Source: a virus. Taken from it: a stretch of DNA of 64,000 nucleotides. The stretch covers positions 1 to 64,000 of the IMG/VR virus record IMGVR_UViG_3300028377_000007, one strand, 5' to 3'. Every line of letters starts with the position of its first letter. Within the stretch, counting starts at the first letter, position 1. Shown here piece after piece: positions 22,165 to 31,465 of the stretch. The position numbers were made by a program, and so were the translations under genes. The notes under the pieces are model-generated. The model saw only the letters and a program-made list of their open reading frames with translations. It made no database searches and was not told where the DNA came from.

Positions 22165-22634
22165 GCGTTTTTTTTAAAATTTACGGTATTATAGTAAATT
22201 TGTTCTTCTAGGAATTTTTTTGTCTTTTTATAAAGCCTTTTTCTCTCTGATATTAATGATGGCCTTTTTGAGCTATATTCCATGCAACCAATATAATACT
22301 CTTCTTTCTCGCAATAATAACTTCCCGCTTTTCCACTTTTAAAGTACTTTGACCAAGCTTCTGCCACAAAAGCATCAAAGATCATTTTTTTAAACAGATG
22401 TTCTTTTGTTCTATTTTTGTAGCTTCTTTCTTTGCAAGTTGTGGGCGAAATAGAAAAACAATAAGTTGATCCATTTATAGAGTAATAATCTGGGTTTCTC
22501 TTTAAATTATATGGAGCAAAGTTTTTAACCAAGCACATAAATTCTCTAATTAGATTGAACTCAGAAAAATTCGGGTAAAAGATTAACCCGCTGGTACCGT
22601 AGTTGTCGATGATGATTTTATTATTATTTAGCAT
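22161..22634 (-). CDS. Hypothetical protein
   Basis: 157 residues rich in Tyr, Lys and aromatic residues; no domain recognised. Its start lies 35 bp from the divergent metallopeptidase-like gene, so the two share a promoter region. Confidence 0.62.
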   Translation of the reverse strand: MLNNNKIIIDNYGTSGLIFYPNFSEFNLIREFMCLVKNFAPYNLKRNPDYYSINGSTYCFSISPTTCKERSYKNRTKEHLFKKMIFDAFVAEAWSKYFKSGKAGSYYCEKEEYYIGCMEYSSKRPSLISERKRLYKKTKKFLEEQIYYNTVNFKKNA

Positions 22635-22669
22635 TATGTTTTTGATGTGTAAAATTAATATATATTGTT

Positions 22670-23074
22670 ATGGTTTGCGATTTTCAAAGAAGTAGGGTTT
22701 ATTATTCTGAAAATGATGTTTTTAAGGATTATTCACTTGTGACTATTGATAAATTGATTTTATATTTTGCTTCTATTATTAGCTCTGATATATTTATAGA
22801 AAAATTTGGCCATCCTATAATTTTTTTAGAGTTTTATGATAGAAAGTATTCTATGTTTGATTATAAAAAAAGAACAATATTTATTTCGGCGCAACAACAA
22901 ATGGAACCCACTATTTTGCACGAGTTATCCCACGCGGTTTGTAAAATTTATAAACAACCCCTACATGGCAAAGAGTTTTGCAAAAGGTATTTATGGTTTA
23001 TTTATAATTTTCTAGAAATAAAATACTATTATTCTTTAGAAAAGTCTTTTCAGGATAATAAGGTTATTTTTTAG
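22670..23074 (+). CDS. Small HExxH metallopeptidase-like protein
   Basis: 134 residues. ILHELSHAV gives an HExxH zinc motif at about 86-90 and PLHGKEFCKRY carries a later HG pair typical of small SprT-like phage peptidases. It is the only plus-strand gene outside the left end and converges with, and overlaps by 11 bases, the 23064-23282 gene. Confidence 0.72.
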   Translation: MVCDFQRSRVYYSENDVFKDYSLVTIDKLILYFASIISSDIFIEKFGHPIIFLEFYDRKYSMFDYKKRTIFISAQQQMEPTILHELSHAVCKIYKQPLHGKEFCKRYLWFIYNFLEIKYYYSLEKSFQDNKVIF

Positions 23075-23282
23075 ATTTTTTTCTCCTATTTTTCTTTGAG
23101 AACATCTTTGTTTCGATCCCGTTCTCTAGCTCTTCGATCACTACTCCTCCGAATGAATTAGCGTTTTGCTTTGCGTAATTGAAAGCAGAACCTCTTCCAA
23201 AGATCAAATCTAGATCTTTTGAATAACTGGCAACCAATTCTTCGTGTTCGTTGTATACTTTGTATCTTAGTTTCTTGTTCAT
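23064..23282 (-). CDS. Small basic protein
   Basis: 72 residues: a beta-rich N-terminus (LRYKVYNEHEELVASYSKD), a helix, and a Lys/Arg tail (KKNRRKKSKK). Possibly nucleic-acid binding; no family recognised. Confidence 0.6.
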   Translation of the reverse strand: MNKKLRYKVYNEHEELVASYSKDLDLIFGRGSAFNYAKQNANSFGGVVIEELENGIETKMFSKKNRRKKSKK

Positions 23283-23291
23283 ATTTGTTTT

Positions 23292-23366
23292 TTAAAGTTC
23301 TTTGTATGATTCGTGTAATTTTAATGCTTTATAGGTTCTATGAATCTCTATAAATACTTTTTTCAA
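23292..23366 (-). CDS. Possible short peptide (TTG start)
   Basis: 24 residues in the frame that opens with TTG overlapping the RNase Z stop (TTGA). Charged and helical. Evidence is limited to the overlap and the open frame. Confidence 0.3.
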   Translation of the reverse strand: MKKVFIEIHRTYKALKLHESYKEL

Positions 23367-24163
23367 AACTTAAACTTAATAGGTTTGTCCAACAAGACCA
23401 TGCCATTCGGCACTTTTACTTTTGGCGGTTCATTAAAATAACGACTGCTAACATGAGTGAGGATTGTATTTTTTGCGTCGATTTCATTGGCTTTATTAAT
23501 AGCTTCACTTAAAGTATTATGGGTATTTCTTTCTTTGTCATCTGGATTAAGAAAATTAGCATCCTGAATGAACCAGTTACAACCATTAATTTCTTCAGAG
23601 AAGCCGCAATTATCCAAGGCATAAACAAAATCTGCAAATTCATATTGTTCAGATATTTTTTCGCCAGAAGCCACGAGTCTTTTTATTTCGTGCTGATTAC
23701 GATTTTTGTATTCTCTTTTTAATCTTGTACGCTTTTCATAAATAATATACCCGAGGCTTTCTTTTGAGTGTCTTGTTTTAAAAGCTGTGATATAGTGTTT
23801 ATTTGTTATATCTTGCTTGAAGTCTGGAAGGATTCCAACCCATTTTACATGTTTGTTGAACTTGGTGAGCGTTTTAATTGCATCGATCTTTTCTTGCCCG
23901 TAAACACTAATCGGATAATAAATAGTTAGTTCTTTTTCTTTGTCTCCACGAGCGGAAGTGCGAGAATTTAAAAATTGTGGAATTCCGCTTAAATGATCAG
24001 AATGTACATGGCTAAGGTAAAGACTATCCACCCCAAAGATTTTATTTCTAAAATGAGTAGCAAAACCTTCTCCGCAATCAAACAAGGCTCGAAATGGTTT
24101 GTAATAGCACCAAGACGAATACCCGCCGATTGAGAAGATTTCTATGTTGTTGTTTTTGTTCAT
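23363..24163 (-). CDS. RNase Z-like metallo-beta-lactamase fold protein
   Basis: 266 residues. SHVHSDHLSGIP is the HxHxDH zinc motif (about 52-58); FDCGEG precedes it and HTRHSKESLGY and THVSSRYF supply later metal ligands. The arrangement fits tRNase Z rather than other lactamase-fold families. It could trim tRNA 3' ends; here the three tRNA genes already encode CCA. Coupled upstream by ATGA. Confidence 0.8.
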   Translation of the reverse strand: MNKNNNIEIFSIGGYSSWCYYKPFRALFDCGEGFATHFRNKIFGVDSLYLSHVHSDHLSGIPQFLNSRTSARGDKEKELTIYYPISVYGQEKIDAIKTLTKFNKHVKWVGILPDFKQDITNKHYITAFKTRHSKESLGYIIYEKRTRLKREYKNRNQHEIKRLVASGEKISEQYEFADFVYALDNCGFSEEINGCNWFIQDANFLNPDDKERNTHNTLSEAINKANEIDAKNTILTHVSSRYFNEPPKVKVPNGMVLLDKPIKFKF

Positions 24164-24255
24164 TTATCAATTTTTTCTATAGATTCTGTTGTATATATCG
24201 GAATGATAAATAACCACCAAGTTTTTACTTTAAACGTGATAACAATTGATACCAT
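24160..24255 (-). CDS. Short hydrophobic peptide
   Basis: 31 residues with VKTWWLFIIPIY in the middle; its stop overlaps the RNase Z start (ATGA). Function unknown. Confidence 0.4.
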   Translation of the reverse strand: MVSIVITFKVKTWWLFIIPIYTTESIEKIDK

Positions 24256-24331
24256 CTAATTAACTGTTTTTTTTGCCTAGCGAATTATAATATTTTTTTA
24301 TTATTTTTTCTGTTTTTTTTAATAATCATTT

Positions 24332-24571
24332 TTATATTTCTTCGTATAAAGATTTAATATAATCTTTGCGCTGTTTATTTAAAATATTTAAGGAAAAAAG
24401 CCCCAGTAAAATACCAGGGAGAAAAAAAGCTAGACCCAAATAAGTTCCCTCCATAGATGCTGATATTACTATAAATAAAAAAAATAAAGTTATAAAAGAA
24501 GCTAAAAATGTATTCAATCTCCAATCTTCATAATCGAACTCAATTGCTATTTCTATTTTATTTGGATTCAT
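24332..24571 (-). CDS. Two-helix membrane protein
   Basis: 79 residues: soluble N-terminus (IEIAIEFDYEDWR), two hydrophobic helices at about 21-40 and 44-63, charged tail. Overlaps the end of the CCA-adding enzyme gene. Confidence 0.6.
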   Translation of the reverse strand: MNPNKIEIAIEFDYEDWRLNTFLASFITLFFLFIVISASMEGTYLGLAFFLPGILLGLFSLNILNKQRKDYIKSLYEEI

Positions 24572-25289
24572 TTGTTGGTTTTAGCCAGAGGCTTTTTACT
24601 TTGTCTTTGAAAAGGGAGTCTCTTAAATTTTTATATTCCTCAAGTTGGCACAATGTAGCGTGAGTGTCGAACAAAAAGCAACGAAAAAGTTCTTCTCTCA
24701 CTCTTTCTTGGGAAACATTTTTTTCTAAAGCACCGCAATAATATTTATCGCTCATACATTCTTTGATTTCGTTGGAAAGAAAAAAGCTTTTTGTGATAGC
24801 AAACCTGAAATATCTTAACAATCTAAGGTTATCCTCTTTGATTCTTACTTTAGCAGAACCCACAGCATTAATTAAACTGTTTTTAATATCCTCTACCCCG
24901 TTAAAAGGATCAATGATTTCGCCATTCGATAAATCTACAGCAACAGCATTCATTGTCGCATCTCTACGCTTCAAATCCTCTTCAATCCTAGACGCCACCT
25001 TTACACTGTCTGGCCTTCTTGCATCGGTATAAGCTCCGTCCTTGCGAGCCATAGCAATATCTACAGATCCTAACTTTGGCAACTTGCAACGAACAGTTAG
25101 ATATTCTGGTTTAGAAATAAAAACTTTGCCGCCGACTCTTTCAATTTCAGATTCTACTTCTGCGATTGAATCGCAAACCATACACAAATCAATATCCTTT
25201 GGCTTAGAATTTTCATTCATAATTTTATCCCTGACATAACCGCCGACTATGTAAGTTGGATAATTAAAGCTTATATTTGGAATCTTCAT
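24558..25289 (-). CDS. cca: CCA-adding enzyme / poly(A) polymerase head-domain protein
   Basis: 243 residues. VGGYVRD and KDIDLC give the class II nucleotidyltransferase GG and DxD motifs; RRDATMNAVAVD, DPFNGVEDI, EDNLRLLRYFRF and SQERVREE follow in the family order. The C-terminal body and tail are shorter than in bacterial CCA-adding enzymes (usually about 400 residues). It would rebuild tRNA 3' CCA ends after nuclease damage. Confidence 0.9.
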   Translation of the reverse strand: MKIPNISFNYPTYIVGGYVRDKIMNENSKPKDIDLCMVCDSIAEVESEIERVGGKVFISKPEYLTVRCKLPKLGSVDIAMARKDGAYTDARRPDSVKVASRIEEDLKRRDATMNAVAVDLSNGEIIDPFNGVEDIKNSLINAVGSAKVRIKEDNLRLLRYFRFAITKSFFLSNEIKECMSDKYYCGALEKNVSQERVREELFRCFLFDTHATLCQLEEYKNLRDSLFKDKVKSLWLKPTNESK

Positions 25290-25700
25290 TATAGTTTTTT
25301 TATCAATACAGACATATGATTAAAAATATAGTCTGATAATTGTTCTTTTGTTACTAATAGGTATTTGTCCATTTCTGGATAATTTCTAAGCTCGACAGTG
25401 GTTGAACAGGTAAGCTTTGTCAAGTCTAAATCGTCTTTTCTACCAATAAAAAATACAAAGTTCTTTTTGTTTGTTGAATATTTGTGGAAGAATACTATTT
25501 CATCTTTTTCGAACAGCAAACCAGATTCTTCTTTCGTTTTTCGAATCGCCGCATCTTTCTCTGTTTCACCTTGTTCTATTTTTCCTTTTGTGAAACCCCC
25601 AAACTTCTCTTCCTTTGTTATCCTTAGAGAATGTAGAACGAGCTATTAGAAATTTATCTCCGCTTTTAACGATTATGCCGCATGATGTTTGTTTCGCCAT
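25289..25700 (-). pseudogene. Nudix hydrolase gene with an apparent poly-G frameshift
   Basis: The N-terminal frame from the ATG 25700 (MAKQTSCGIIVKSGDKFLI) and the C-terminal frame to 25289 join if one G is removed from GGGGG near 25590, giving VWGFTKGKIEQGETEKD and the Nudix box ending KEESGL. The usual RE of the box reads RK. About 136 residues if repaired. The conserved family makes the frameshift secure; whether it is real or a sequencing error is not. Confidence 0.7.
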
Positions 25701-25714
25701 TATTTTAAATTTTA

Positions 25715-25864
25715 TTAAGCAAAAGGCATTGTGGGGCCAATATAGGGCTCTTTATCAGTTTCTATCCTTTCTGGGTTATTTTTTTTGTCAATATATTCTT
25801 CGATTGTTTCGCAAAGTTTTTCATCATCTAAAATTTCCTCCATTTTTGATGTCATAAACTTCAT
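25715..25864 (-). CDS. Small acidic protein
   Basis: 49 residues, helical and acidic, no family recognised. Confidence 0.5.
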   Translation of the reverse strand: MKFMTSKMEEILDDEKLCETIEEYIDKKNNPERIETDKEPYIGPTMPFA

Positions 25865-25868
25865 GTAA

Positions 25869-25982
25869 TCAGATAAAGATATTTTTAGGTTCTTTTTTTT
25901 CTCTTCTTATTGCTTGTGTGTGGGAAATTATGTTTTTATCAAAATTATCCCCCAGACTTAATCCTATTTTTTCTTTTCTCAT
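25869..25982 (-). CDS. Small hypothetical protein
   Basis: 37 residues from the ATG at 25982, one base after the upstream stop. Charged; no family recognised. A longer overlapping frame from 26054 is less likely. Confidence 0.45.
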   Translation of the reverse strand: MRKEKIGLSLGDNFDKNIISHTQAIRREKKEPKNIFI

Positions 25983-25983
25983 A

Positions 25984-26481
25984 TTACTTCCTCTTGTATA
26001 CTTTTGTGGGTTTTCCTCTCCCGCCCTTAATTTCTCTTGATATAACCCAATCATCGCGCTTCATAAGTTGATTATAAATATAGGAATTACTTTTACCGTA
26101 TTCTTTTGCTAGGTCTTTGATGGTAAATTCTTTGTCTGGTAATTCCATAATGAATTGATTTGTTACTCCAGAGATTTTTTTATTGTCCTCGAACTTTTTC
26201 TTTTTCAACTCTTCATATTTAATTTTTGCGCTTTCTATATTCGGGTAAGTAAAACCATACGTTCCCCACAATTCATTGCTTGGATACATTTCTGCTGGTT
26301 CAACCTTGTTTCCTGCAATTTCATATCCATCATGTTTACTAATTTTGATTACTTCGAAGGCAATAAATTCATCGTTATCTTTCTTTCTTTGTTCATAGAT
26401 TGCGACATCCCCCTCTCTTTTTACTTGTGTAAAAGTGAATTGCCATTTTGTGATTTTTTTCTCTAGTATTTTGTAGTTCAT
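25984..26481 (-). CDS. Protein with C-terminal winged-helix-like domain
   Basis: 165 residues. The first 95 form an alpha/beta part with WGTYGFTYPNIESA; residues 110-165 (FTIKDLAKEYGKSNSYIY, then RDDWVISREIKGGRG) look like a helix-turn-helix with a basic wing. A DNA-binding regulator is likely. Confidence 0.55.
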   Translation of the reverse strand: MNYKILEKKITKWQFTFTQVKREGDVAIYEQRKKDNDEFIAFEVIKISKHDGYEIAGNKVEPAEMYPSNELWGTYGFTYPNIESAKIKYEELKKKKFEDNKKISGVTNQFIMELPDKEFTIKDLAKEYGKSNSYIYNQLMKRDDWVISREIKGGRGKPTKVYKRK

Positions 26482-26488
26482 CGTTTTG

Positions 26489-27487
26489 TTATTTTACAAT
26501 AAGAACTTTAGACGGTGTATTATTATCGCCGCGAGTTTTATAATTGTTCTCATTCACAATTCCAAGGATTTGTTCTGAAACAAAAGGTGTCTTGAAATTC
26601 TTTTTGATTGTTTTGATCATGATTGAGCCAGCTTCTTTTAGCTTTCTATCGATATAGACGATCAATTTTTCTTGGCTATTTTCAACCTTCTTTTCTTTTG
26701 CCACAGGAGACTTGTTTTCTGGTTTTTCTTTGTTCAATTCTTTAATAATTTCATAACGGCAAACTCTGCACTTATGAAAAGTGGAATTATTTGGAACACT
26801 AACGGCGTCTGCTGGATTGAATCTTACAAGAATAAATTTAGTCCCCCATCCTTTCGCAAAGGAATAAGATCCAACATGTAGCCCCTCCGCGCAACTTGCG
26901 TCTGGATTATCAACGCAAGATAGTCTGCTGATTTCAATTGTGGAACCCACCTTATTGAGAATTTGGCCCTTTTCATTTGTTTCTCCTTGTAGTACAATAG
27001 TGTTTGGATTTCCCATAACACTATAATCGTTTTCTTTAATCCCCTTGAATGCTACAACAAAACCATCTTCATCAATAACTAAATTATGATGTTCTAAAAA
27101 TCCGTATAGTTGGTCAACACTATTCTTTGACGGATTCTTGATCAAATGATTAACAAATTTCAAAAGATGTTTAATGTTTTTATTTCCGCTGTTATACTCA
27201 GCTACAATATAATTTGTAACATATGTATTCAACAAAATCCATTTGTTGTTGATAAAGATTTCAAGACCACTTGCGGTAACTCTTGTGTTTTCGTATTCAA
27301 AAACCCCGCTTTCATCCTCTTTTTCGAAAATGGTGCCTTTTAATAGACTCGGAATAACATCATACTTTGCCTTTCTCAAAGCCATTAAAATGTTATCAAA
27401 GTTTTTATGAGATTTGTTGATAATGGTTTGCTCCCCATCAATAAAAAGCGTGATTTGATTAGTGGTAATTGTGTGTAGTATTTTCAT
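26489..27487 (-). CDS. rIIB: rIIB-like protein
   Basis: 332 residues. The T4 rIIB signature is clear in the middle: YGFLEHHNLVIDEDGFVVAF, the VDNPDASCAEGLHVGSYSFA block, FNPADAVSVP and CRVCRYEII. rIIB works with rIIA in protecting infection against other phages' exclusion systems. The C-terminal 90 residues are a separate helical, Lys-rich part. Directly downstream of rIIA, as in T4 relatives. Confidence 0.88.
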   Translation of the reverse strand: MKILHTITTNQITLFIDGEQTIINKSHKNFDNILMALRKAKYDVIPSLLKGTIFEKEDESGVFEYENTRVTASGLEIFINNKWILLNTYVTNYIVAEYNSGNKNIKHLLKFVNHLIKNPSKNSVDQLYGFLEHHNLVIDEDGFVVAFKGIKENDYSVMGNPNTIVLQGETNEKGQILNKVGSTIEISRLSCVDNPDASCAEGLHVGSYSFAKGWGTKFILVRFNPADAVSVPNNSTFHKCRVCRYEIIKELNKEKPENKSPVAKEKKVENSQEKLIVYIDRKLKEAGSIMIKTIKKNFKTPFVSEQILGIVNENNYKTRGDNNTPSKVLIVK

Positions 27488-27496
27488 TGTTCGTGT

Positions 27497-27525
27497 ATAT
27501 TGAATTATTTCTCTTGGATTGTCAA
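27497..27525 (-). promoter_or_regulatory. Promoter of the rIIB-like gene
   Basis: TTGACA, 17 bp, CAATAT, then 9 bp to the ATG. Confidence 0.65.
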
Positions 27526-27533
27526 ATTTTTTC

Positions 27534-29702
27534 TTAGATATTTAGGATTTTTTCTTTGTTTTTTCTTAGGTATTCGATGCTCCCAGATTTTTCAAAATCT
27601 ATATACTTTAAAATCTCATATTTTTTAGATATGGATTCTGATTGTTCTTTTAGGGCATCGTGCACGGATATTAAAGCTTTATGTATTTTATTCCCATTGA
27701 TTTTTGGATACTCAAAAAACTTTTCTGTTGATATTTTTGAATGCTTTAAATATGAATGATAACAATTTTCGCAATCATAAGAAAAGCTATAGTCCACACT
27801 TCTTTCGGATATTTCAATTTTTAATGGAGACTTGTCCTTTTTGATAATTGATTTATACAAAGAAAGACCAAACATTGAGCTATTTTCGTGGGAATAAATT
27901 CTAAAAGATGGGTGAGCATTAATAATAGATTTCCTGATATCATACTTTTTGTGCTTAATTTCAGATTTGATCTTTTCATCTAGGTTAACCCAAGAAGATT
28001 CTAAGTCTTTGATGTCATTTTCTCTAATAATATAAATGTTTTTGATTTCAAAAGTAATTCTAGCGGTTTCGTATTCAAAAAACTCTAATCTAGCAGAGCT
28101 ATTCTTTACAGAAAAATGCTTCGTTGGAATATAATACTTTTCCTCTAGTTCATCTAGTTCATCAATTTCATCTTCTGTTAATGGCTTTGAACATCTTCTA
28201 TCTGAAACATCTGAGTACTTAAATTTAAAAAACTTAACCCCTGACTTTTTTTCCACCTTACTCAAGTTGCTAGCTTTTGCTCCTGTTCTTGTTTTTACTT
28301 CAAAACTCCAATTTGAAATATCTACAATCTCAATACCCAATTTATCTTTCCCGCCAACAAGATTGATTAGGTTTTCCAACTCTTTTGGTTCTTTGATTTC
28401 AATATTGTCCTCTCTTGAATCAGATTCGATATTATCTTTGAATTTAGCTGCACTTCTTTTCCCTTCTATATTAATATATAGTTTCTCTATTTGGTCGAAG
28501 TGAATGCGGTCGGTGTTATCTGACTTTAAAACCCTTCCATACCCTCTGACTTTAGACCTAAAATAATAATTCTTTCCAGAAATCTTAAATGGGTGAAAAA
28601 TATTCAAAAACACACCATTAAAAGAAAGTTCGTCATATACTTTTCTATAGAATGGAAAAACTTTCTTAGATAATGCTAAAGCCTCTTTAAGCGTCTTTGT
28701 TGCGCTGATCTTTTTCGAATAATCCTCTACTAAATTATCATATATTTTTAGAAAATAATTGCCAAGGTTAATTACAGTTTTCTTATCCAGCGTTAGGTTT
28801 TCTCTACTAGGAGGAAAAGAAACTTCTTTTGGTAAAACATACAAATGAATAGAAAAAGAGTTTAAAAGATCATCAATATTGTTATAATCTTTTTCGCTAA
28901 AAGAACTTTCTATTTTTCTGAGAAGTTCATGCTTATCAAAGTTATAGGCAATATTGGCCATGATAACTTTTTTCTGACCATCATTTTTTCTACGAATCTT
29001 ATATTTAACTCCATCGCTCAAATCTTTTTCAAAATCAAATTCAGGAATATGATCGTCAAAACTAAAAGAGGGATCATTTGTAATCACTGGCAACACAGAA
29101 AAGAAACTAAAACACTCTTTTGCTGTCCTATTAAAATAATTTACTTCGCAATCACCGATTGAAAAAGAAATCTCTAATCCATTAGGTTGATCTGTATCGA
29201 ATGTGCCGATGTTATAAACAGTATTATTGTTTTTATCATTAATTCTTACTTCATAGACGCCAAGCTTTCCATTTTGAAAAGTCTTAACAATAAAAGAGTC
29301 ATTACCTTCGATTGCTAATGGGGCGAACCTACCAATCCCAAAACAACCAGCTTGATTTTCGCTTTGAAAATTATCCTCTCTTTTTGTACTTTTACCAAAG
29401 AGATTATATGCGGTATCCATTCTTTCAAACGAAATTCCGTTGCCAAAGTCTCTGATGGAACAAGTCTTATCTTCTAGAGTAGGAAGTTTAACATGAATTG
29501 GTTTATCTTGAATCCCAGAATCGAAGTGGGAATCCATAGCGTTTGTTGTGGTTTCTCTGATCGCCGCCAATTCTTTGTTGGAATAGATAAAATCCCTCAA
29601 AAGAGACGCCATATAACCGCTGTCCTCTGTATCAAAAGAACAGTCCTTAGAACTGATTCCTTCGCTTGAGATAACTTTTTGCTTTGTGGTGATTACGTTC
29701 AT
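27534..29702 (-). CDS. rIIA: rIIA-like protein with GHKL ATPase domain
   Basis: 722 residues from the ATG at 29702. N box IRETTTNAMDSH, G1 IRDFGNGIS and GCFGIGRFAPLA show a Hsp90/histidine-kinase type ATP site in the first 150 residues, as in T4 rIIA. The large remainder is phage-specific. A longer frame from 29783 would start inside the promoter. A hairpin covers the transcription start. Confidence 0.88.
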   Translation of the reverse strand: MNVITTKQKVISSEGISSKDCSFDTEDSGYMASLLRDFIYSNKELAAIRETTTNAMDSHFDSGIQDKPIHVKLPTLEDKTCSIRDFGNGISFERMDTAYNLFGKSTKREDNFQSENQAGCFGIGRFAPLAIEGNDSFIVKTFQNGKLGVYEVRINDKNNNTVYNIGTFDTDQPNGLEISFSIGDCEVNYFNRTAKECFSFFSVLPVITNDPSFSFDDHIPEFDFEKDLSDGVKYKIRRKNDGQKKVIMANIAYNFDKHELLRKIESSFSEKDYNNIDDLLNSFSIHLYVLPKEVSFPPSRENLTLDKKTVINLGNYFLKIYDNLVEDYSKKISATKTLKEALALSKKVFPFYRKVYDELSFNGVFLNIFHPFKISGKNYYFRSKVRGYGRVLKSDNTDRIHFDQIEKLYINIEGKRSAAKFKDNIESDSREDNIEIKEPKELENLINLVGGKDKLGIEIVDISNWSFEVKTRTGAKASNLSKVEKKSGVKFFKFKYSDVSDRRCSKPLTEDEIDELDELEEKYYIPTKHFSVKNSSARLEFFEYETARITFEIKNIYIIRENDIKDLESSWVNLDEKIKSEIKHKKYDIRKSIINAHPSFRIYSHENSSMFGLSLYKSIIKKDKSPLKIEISERSVDYSFSYDCENCYHSYLKHSKISTEKFFEYPKINGNKIHKALISVHDALKEQSESISKKYEILKYIDFEKSGSIEYLRKNKEKILNI

Positions 29703-29723
29703 TTTTTGTTGATTAGTTGGTTT

Positions 29724-29758
29724 CCGATTTGATGCTGTCCACAATGACAGGGAATCGG
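29724..29758 (-). promoter_or_regulatory. Hairpin over the rIIA transcription start
   Basis: Nested inverted repeats: CCGATT pairs with AATCGG outside and CTGTC with GACAG inside. It overlaps the -10 and +1 region and could be an operator or leader hairpin. Confidence 0.55.
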
Positions 29759-29768
29759 GGGTTGTCAA
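29740..29768 (-). promoter_or_regulatory. Promoter of the rIIA-like gene
   Basis: TTGACA, 17 bp, ATTGTG; leader of about 30 bases. Confidence 0.6.
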
Positions 29769-29791
29769 GCGTTTTTTCAACATTTATAATA

Positions 29792-30043
29792 TCAAGAATC
29801 TGGATCTGGATAACTGGGACAATCAATTGTAGGTATTTCAACAGCCACGCAACCGCTAGACTCTTTGACGGGTTCGACATAGATTCCCGCTAACTTTTCA
29901 ATATCACTTCTATAATAGCGTCTATGTCCGTCTTCTGTATGGAATGGGGTTAATTTACCCACACGTTCCCAATTTCTAAGAGTTTTATCGGAGACTCCAA
30001 GGATGGATACGGCATCGCTGATTGATAGAATTTTCTTATCCAT
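29792..30043 (-). pseudogene. Truncated IS607-type TnpA (HTH part only)
   Basis: Residues 1-64 are nearly identical to the TnpA N-terminus at 40175 (ISDAVSILGVSDKTLRNWE, GHRRYYRSDIEKLAG): the MerR-like helix-turn-helix of IS607 serine recombinases. The catalytic resolvase domain is replaced by a 19-residue unrelated tail. It may be a dead insertion remnant or, less likely, a captured DNA-binding protein. It overlaps the end of the C5 methyltransferase. Confidence 0.7.
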
Positions 30044-30965
30044 TTTTGAATTCTTGGGGTAAAAAAGAAAATATATGGGCTATTACATCTACTGTCCAAC
30101 CGTTACCTAGAGCGGCTTTAGCTTTGTTAATTTGAATCGGTGATGTATAATTATCTGGAATGGTTTGTAATCTTTCGTGCTCGATTCTGGTAGTCTTCCT
30201 AACCCCATTTTTTGTTAAAATTTTTGCTCCATGTGGAGCGGAATGCGAAAGGCATCCCATTTTACCATCGAGAAAATACGCCCTATAGTTTTGAGAATTA
30301 TATCCCTTGTTTGTGCCGTCATATTGCCACGATATACCTCTCTTTTCGCCGTTTTGGTAAATATCTTGGTGGACAAACTCAAAATCCCCGCTCGTCTCAA
30401 TAATATCCTTAATAGTAATTTTTTTGTCTATTAGAGGCAAAATATTACCTTCGATATTTGTCCAATAGAGACGTTTTCTTTTTTGAGCAGAAACTAAAGA
30501 AGAGTCTATTTCTATAGGAGTTGTATTTAAGTTGTCTGAGATTATTTTTTGAAATTCTTTTTTCATCTTTACGTTCTCAAGCAAGAATTTAATATCTGGA
30601 TTTTTTACTTTTAATTCATTGAGTAATCTAACAAATTCAAAAAATAATTTACTTCTAGGGTCCAGAAAATTTAATTGTTTGCCAGCAAAACTAAACCCCT
30701 GACAAGGCGACCCTGCAATTATTAAATCTATTTTAGGTAAATTCTTAACATTAACATCAACAACCGAGCCTAATTGAATCGCATCTGGCCAGTTATGCTG
30801 AGTTACTTTAATTGCATGTTTGCCAATTTCGCTTGCAAAATATTGATTGACTTTAATTCCTGCCCGATGTAGCGCAATTTGCCCACAGGAAATACCGTCA
30901 AACAAACTCAATACATTAATTCCTTTGTTATAATTTGGTTCAATTGGTTTGCTCATAATATTCAA
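30036..30965 (-). CDS. DNA (cytosine-5) methyltransferase
   Basis: 309 residues. LSLFDGISCG (SAM motif I), GSPCQGFSFAG with the catalytic Cys (motif IV), ENV near residue 128, and a C-terminal GNGWTVDV (motif X). No cognate nuclease is present, so it most likely shields phage DNA from host restriction. The last residues may have been altered by the IS607 remnant that overlaps the stop. Confidence 0.9.
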   Translation of the reverse strand: MNIMSKPIEPNYNKGINVLSLFDGISCGQIALHRAGIKVNQYFASEIGKHAIKVTQHNWPDAIQLGSVVDVNVKNLPKIDLIIAGSPCQGFSFAGKQLNFLDPRSKLFFEFVRLLNELKVKNPDIKFLLENVKMKKEFQKIISDNLNTTPIEIDSSLVSAQKRKRLYWTNIEGNILPLIDKKITIKDIIETSGDFEFVHQDIYQNGEKRGISWQYDGTNKGYNSQNYRAYFLDGKMGCLSHSAPHGAKILTKNGVRKTTRIEHERLQTIPDNYTSPIQINKAKAALGNGWTVDVIAHIFSFLPQEFKNG

Positions 30966-30977
30966 GAGATTTTTTTA

Positions 30978-31310
30978 TTATTTTCCGAAGATTTTTAATG
31001 TTCTTCCATCATCTTGCACAGAAAAATCAAAATTGTCAAGGTATTTTACCAATTCTCTGCTATTTTCTCCAATAAATTCTACGCGGGTGATTTTTTGTGG
31101 ATCGAATTCAATGGTTTTGTCTGCTTCGATTTCATATTCCTCTGTTTTAGTGAAATAATTATATCCCTCTGTTCTAAGGGTTTGTATATAATCGTTTATT
31201 TCGCCGATATTAATATATCCCTTTGAGCATATTAAACTAGATAACATCTTTTTTTCAATAATATCATAAAATCCGTAACTAAACTTGTATCTTTTTTCCT
31301 TCTTACTCAT
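30978..31310 (-). CDS. Hypothetical protein
   Basis: 110 residues from the ATG at 31310 (MSKKEKRYKF). Alpha/beta, acidic; no domain recognised. Confidence 0.6.
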   Translation of the reverse strand: MSKKEKRYKFSYGFYDIIEKKMLSSLICSKGYINIGEINDYIQTLRTEGYNYFTKTEEYEIEADKTIEFDPQKITRVEFIGENSRELVKYLDNFDFSVQDDGRTLKIFGK

Positions 31311-31317
31311 AATTCTT

Positions 31318-31465
31318 TTAAAATATAAATGTATTAAATAAAACCGCCAAACACAAGAAATGAAGCATCTGGTCAAATCCGACTATAACGAACCCCATAT
31401 GATAAATAGTGCGCTGATAAAACCATATAAACATTTATAAAGAAAAAATATAAGTCTAAATTCAT
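31318..31465 (-). pseudogene. Small membrane protein gene with an apparent poly-G frameshift
   Basis: ATG at 31465 overlaps the upstream stop (ATGA). Dropping one G from GGGG joins LDLYFFFINVYMVLSA to GFVIVGFDQMLHFLCLA, giving a two-helix protein of about 48 residues ending at 31318. Confidence 0.45.
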
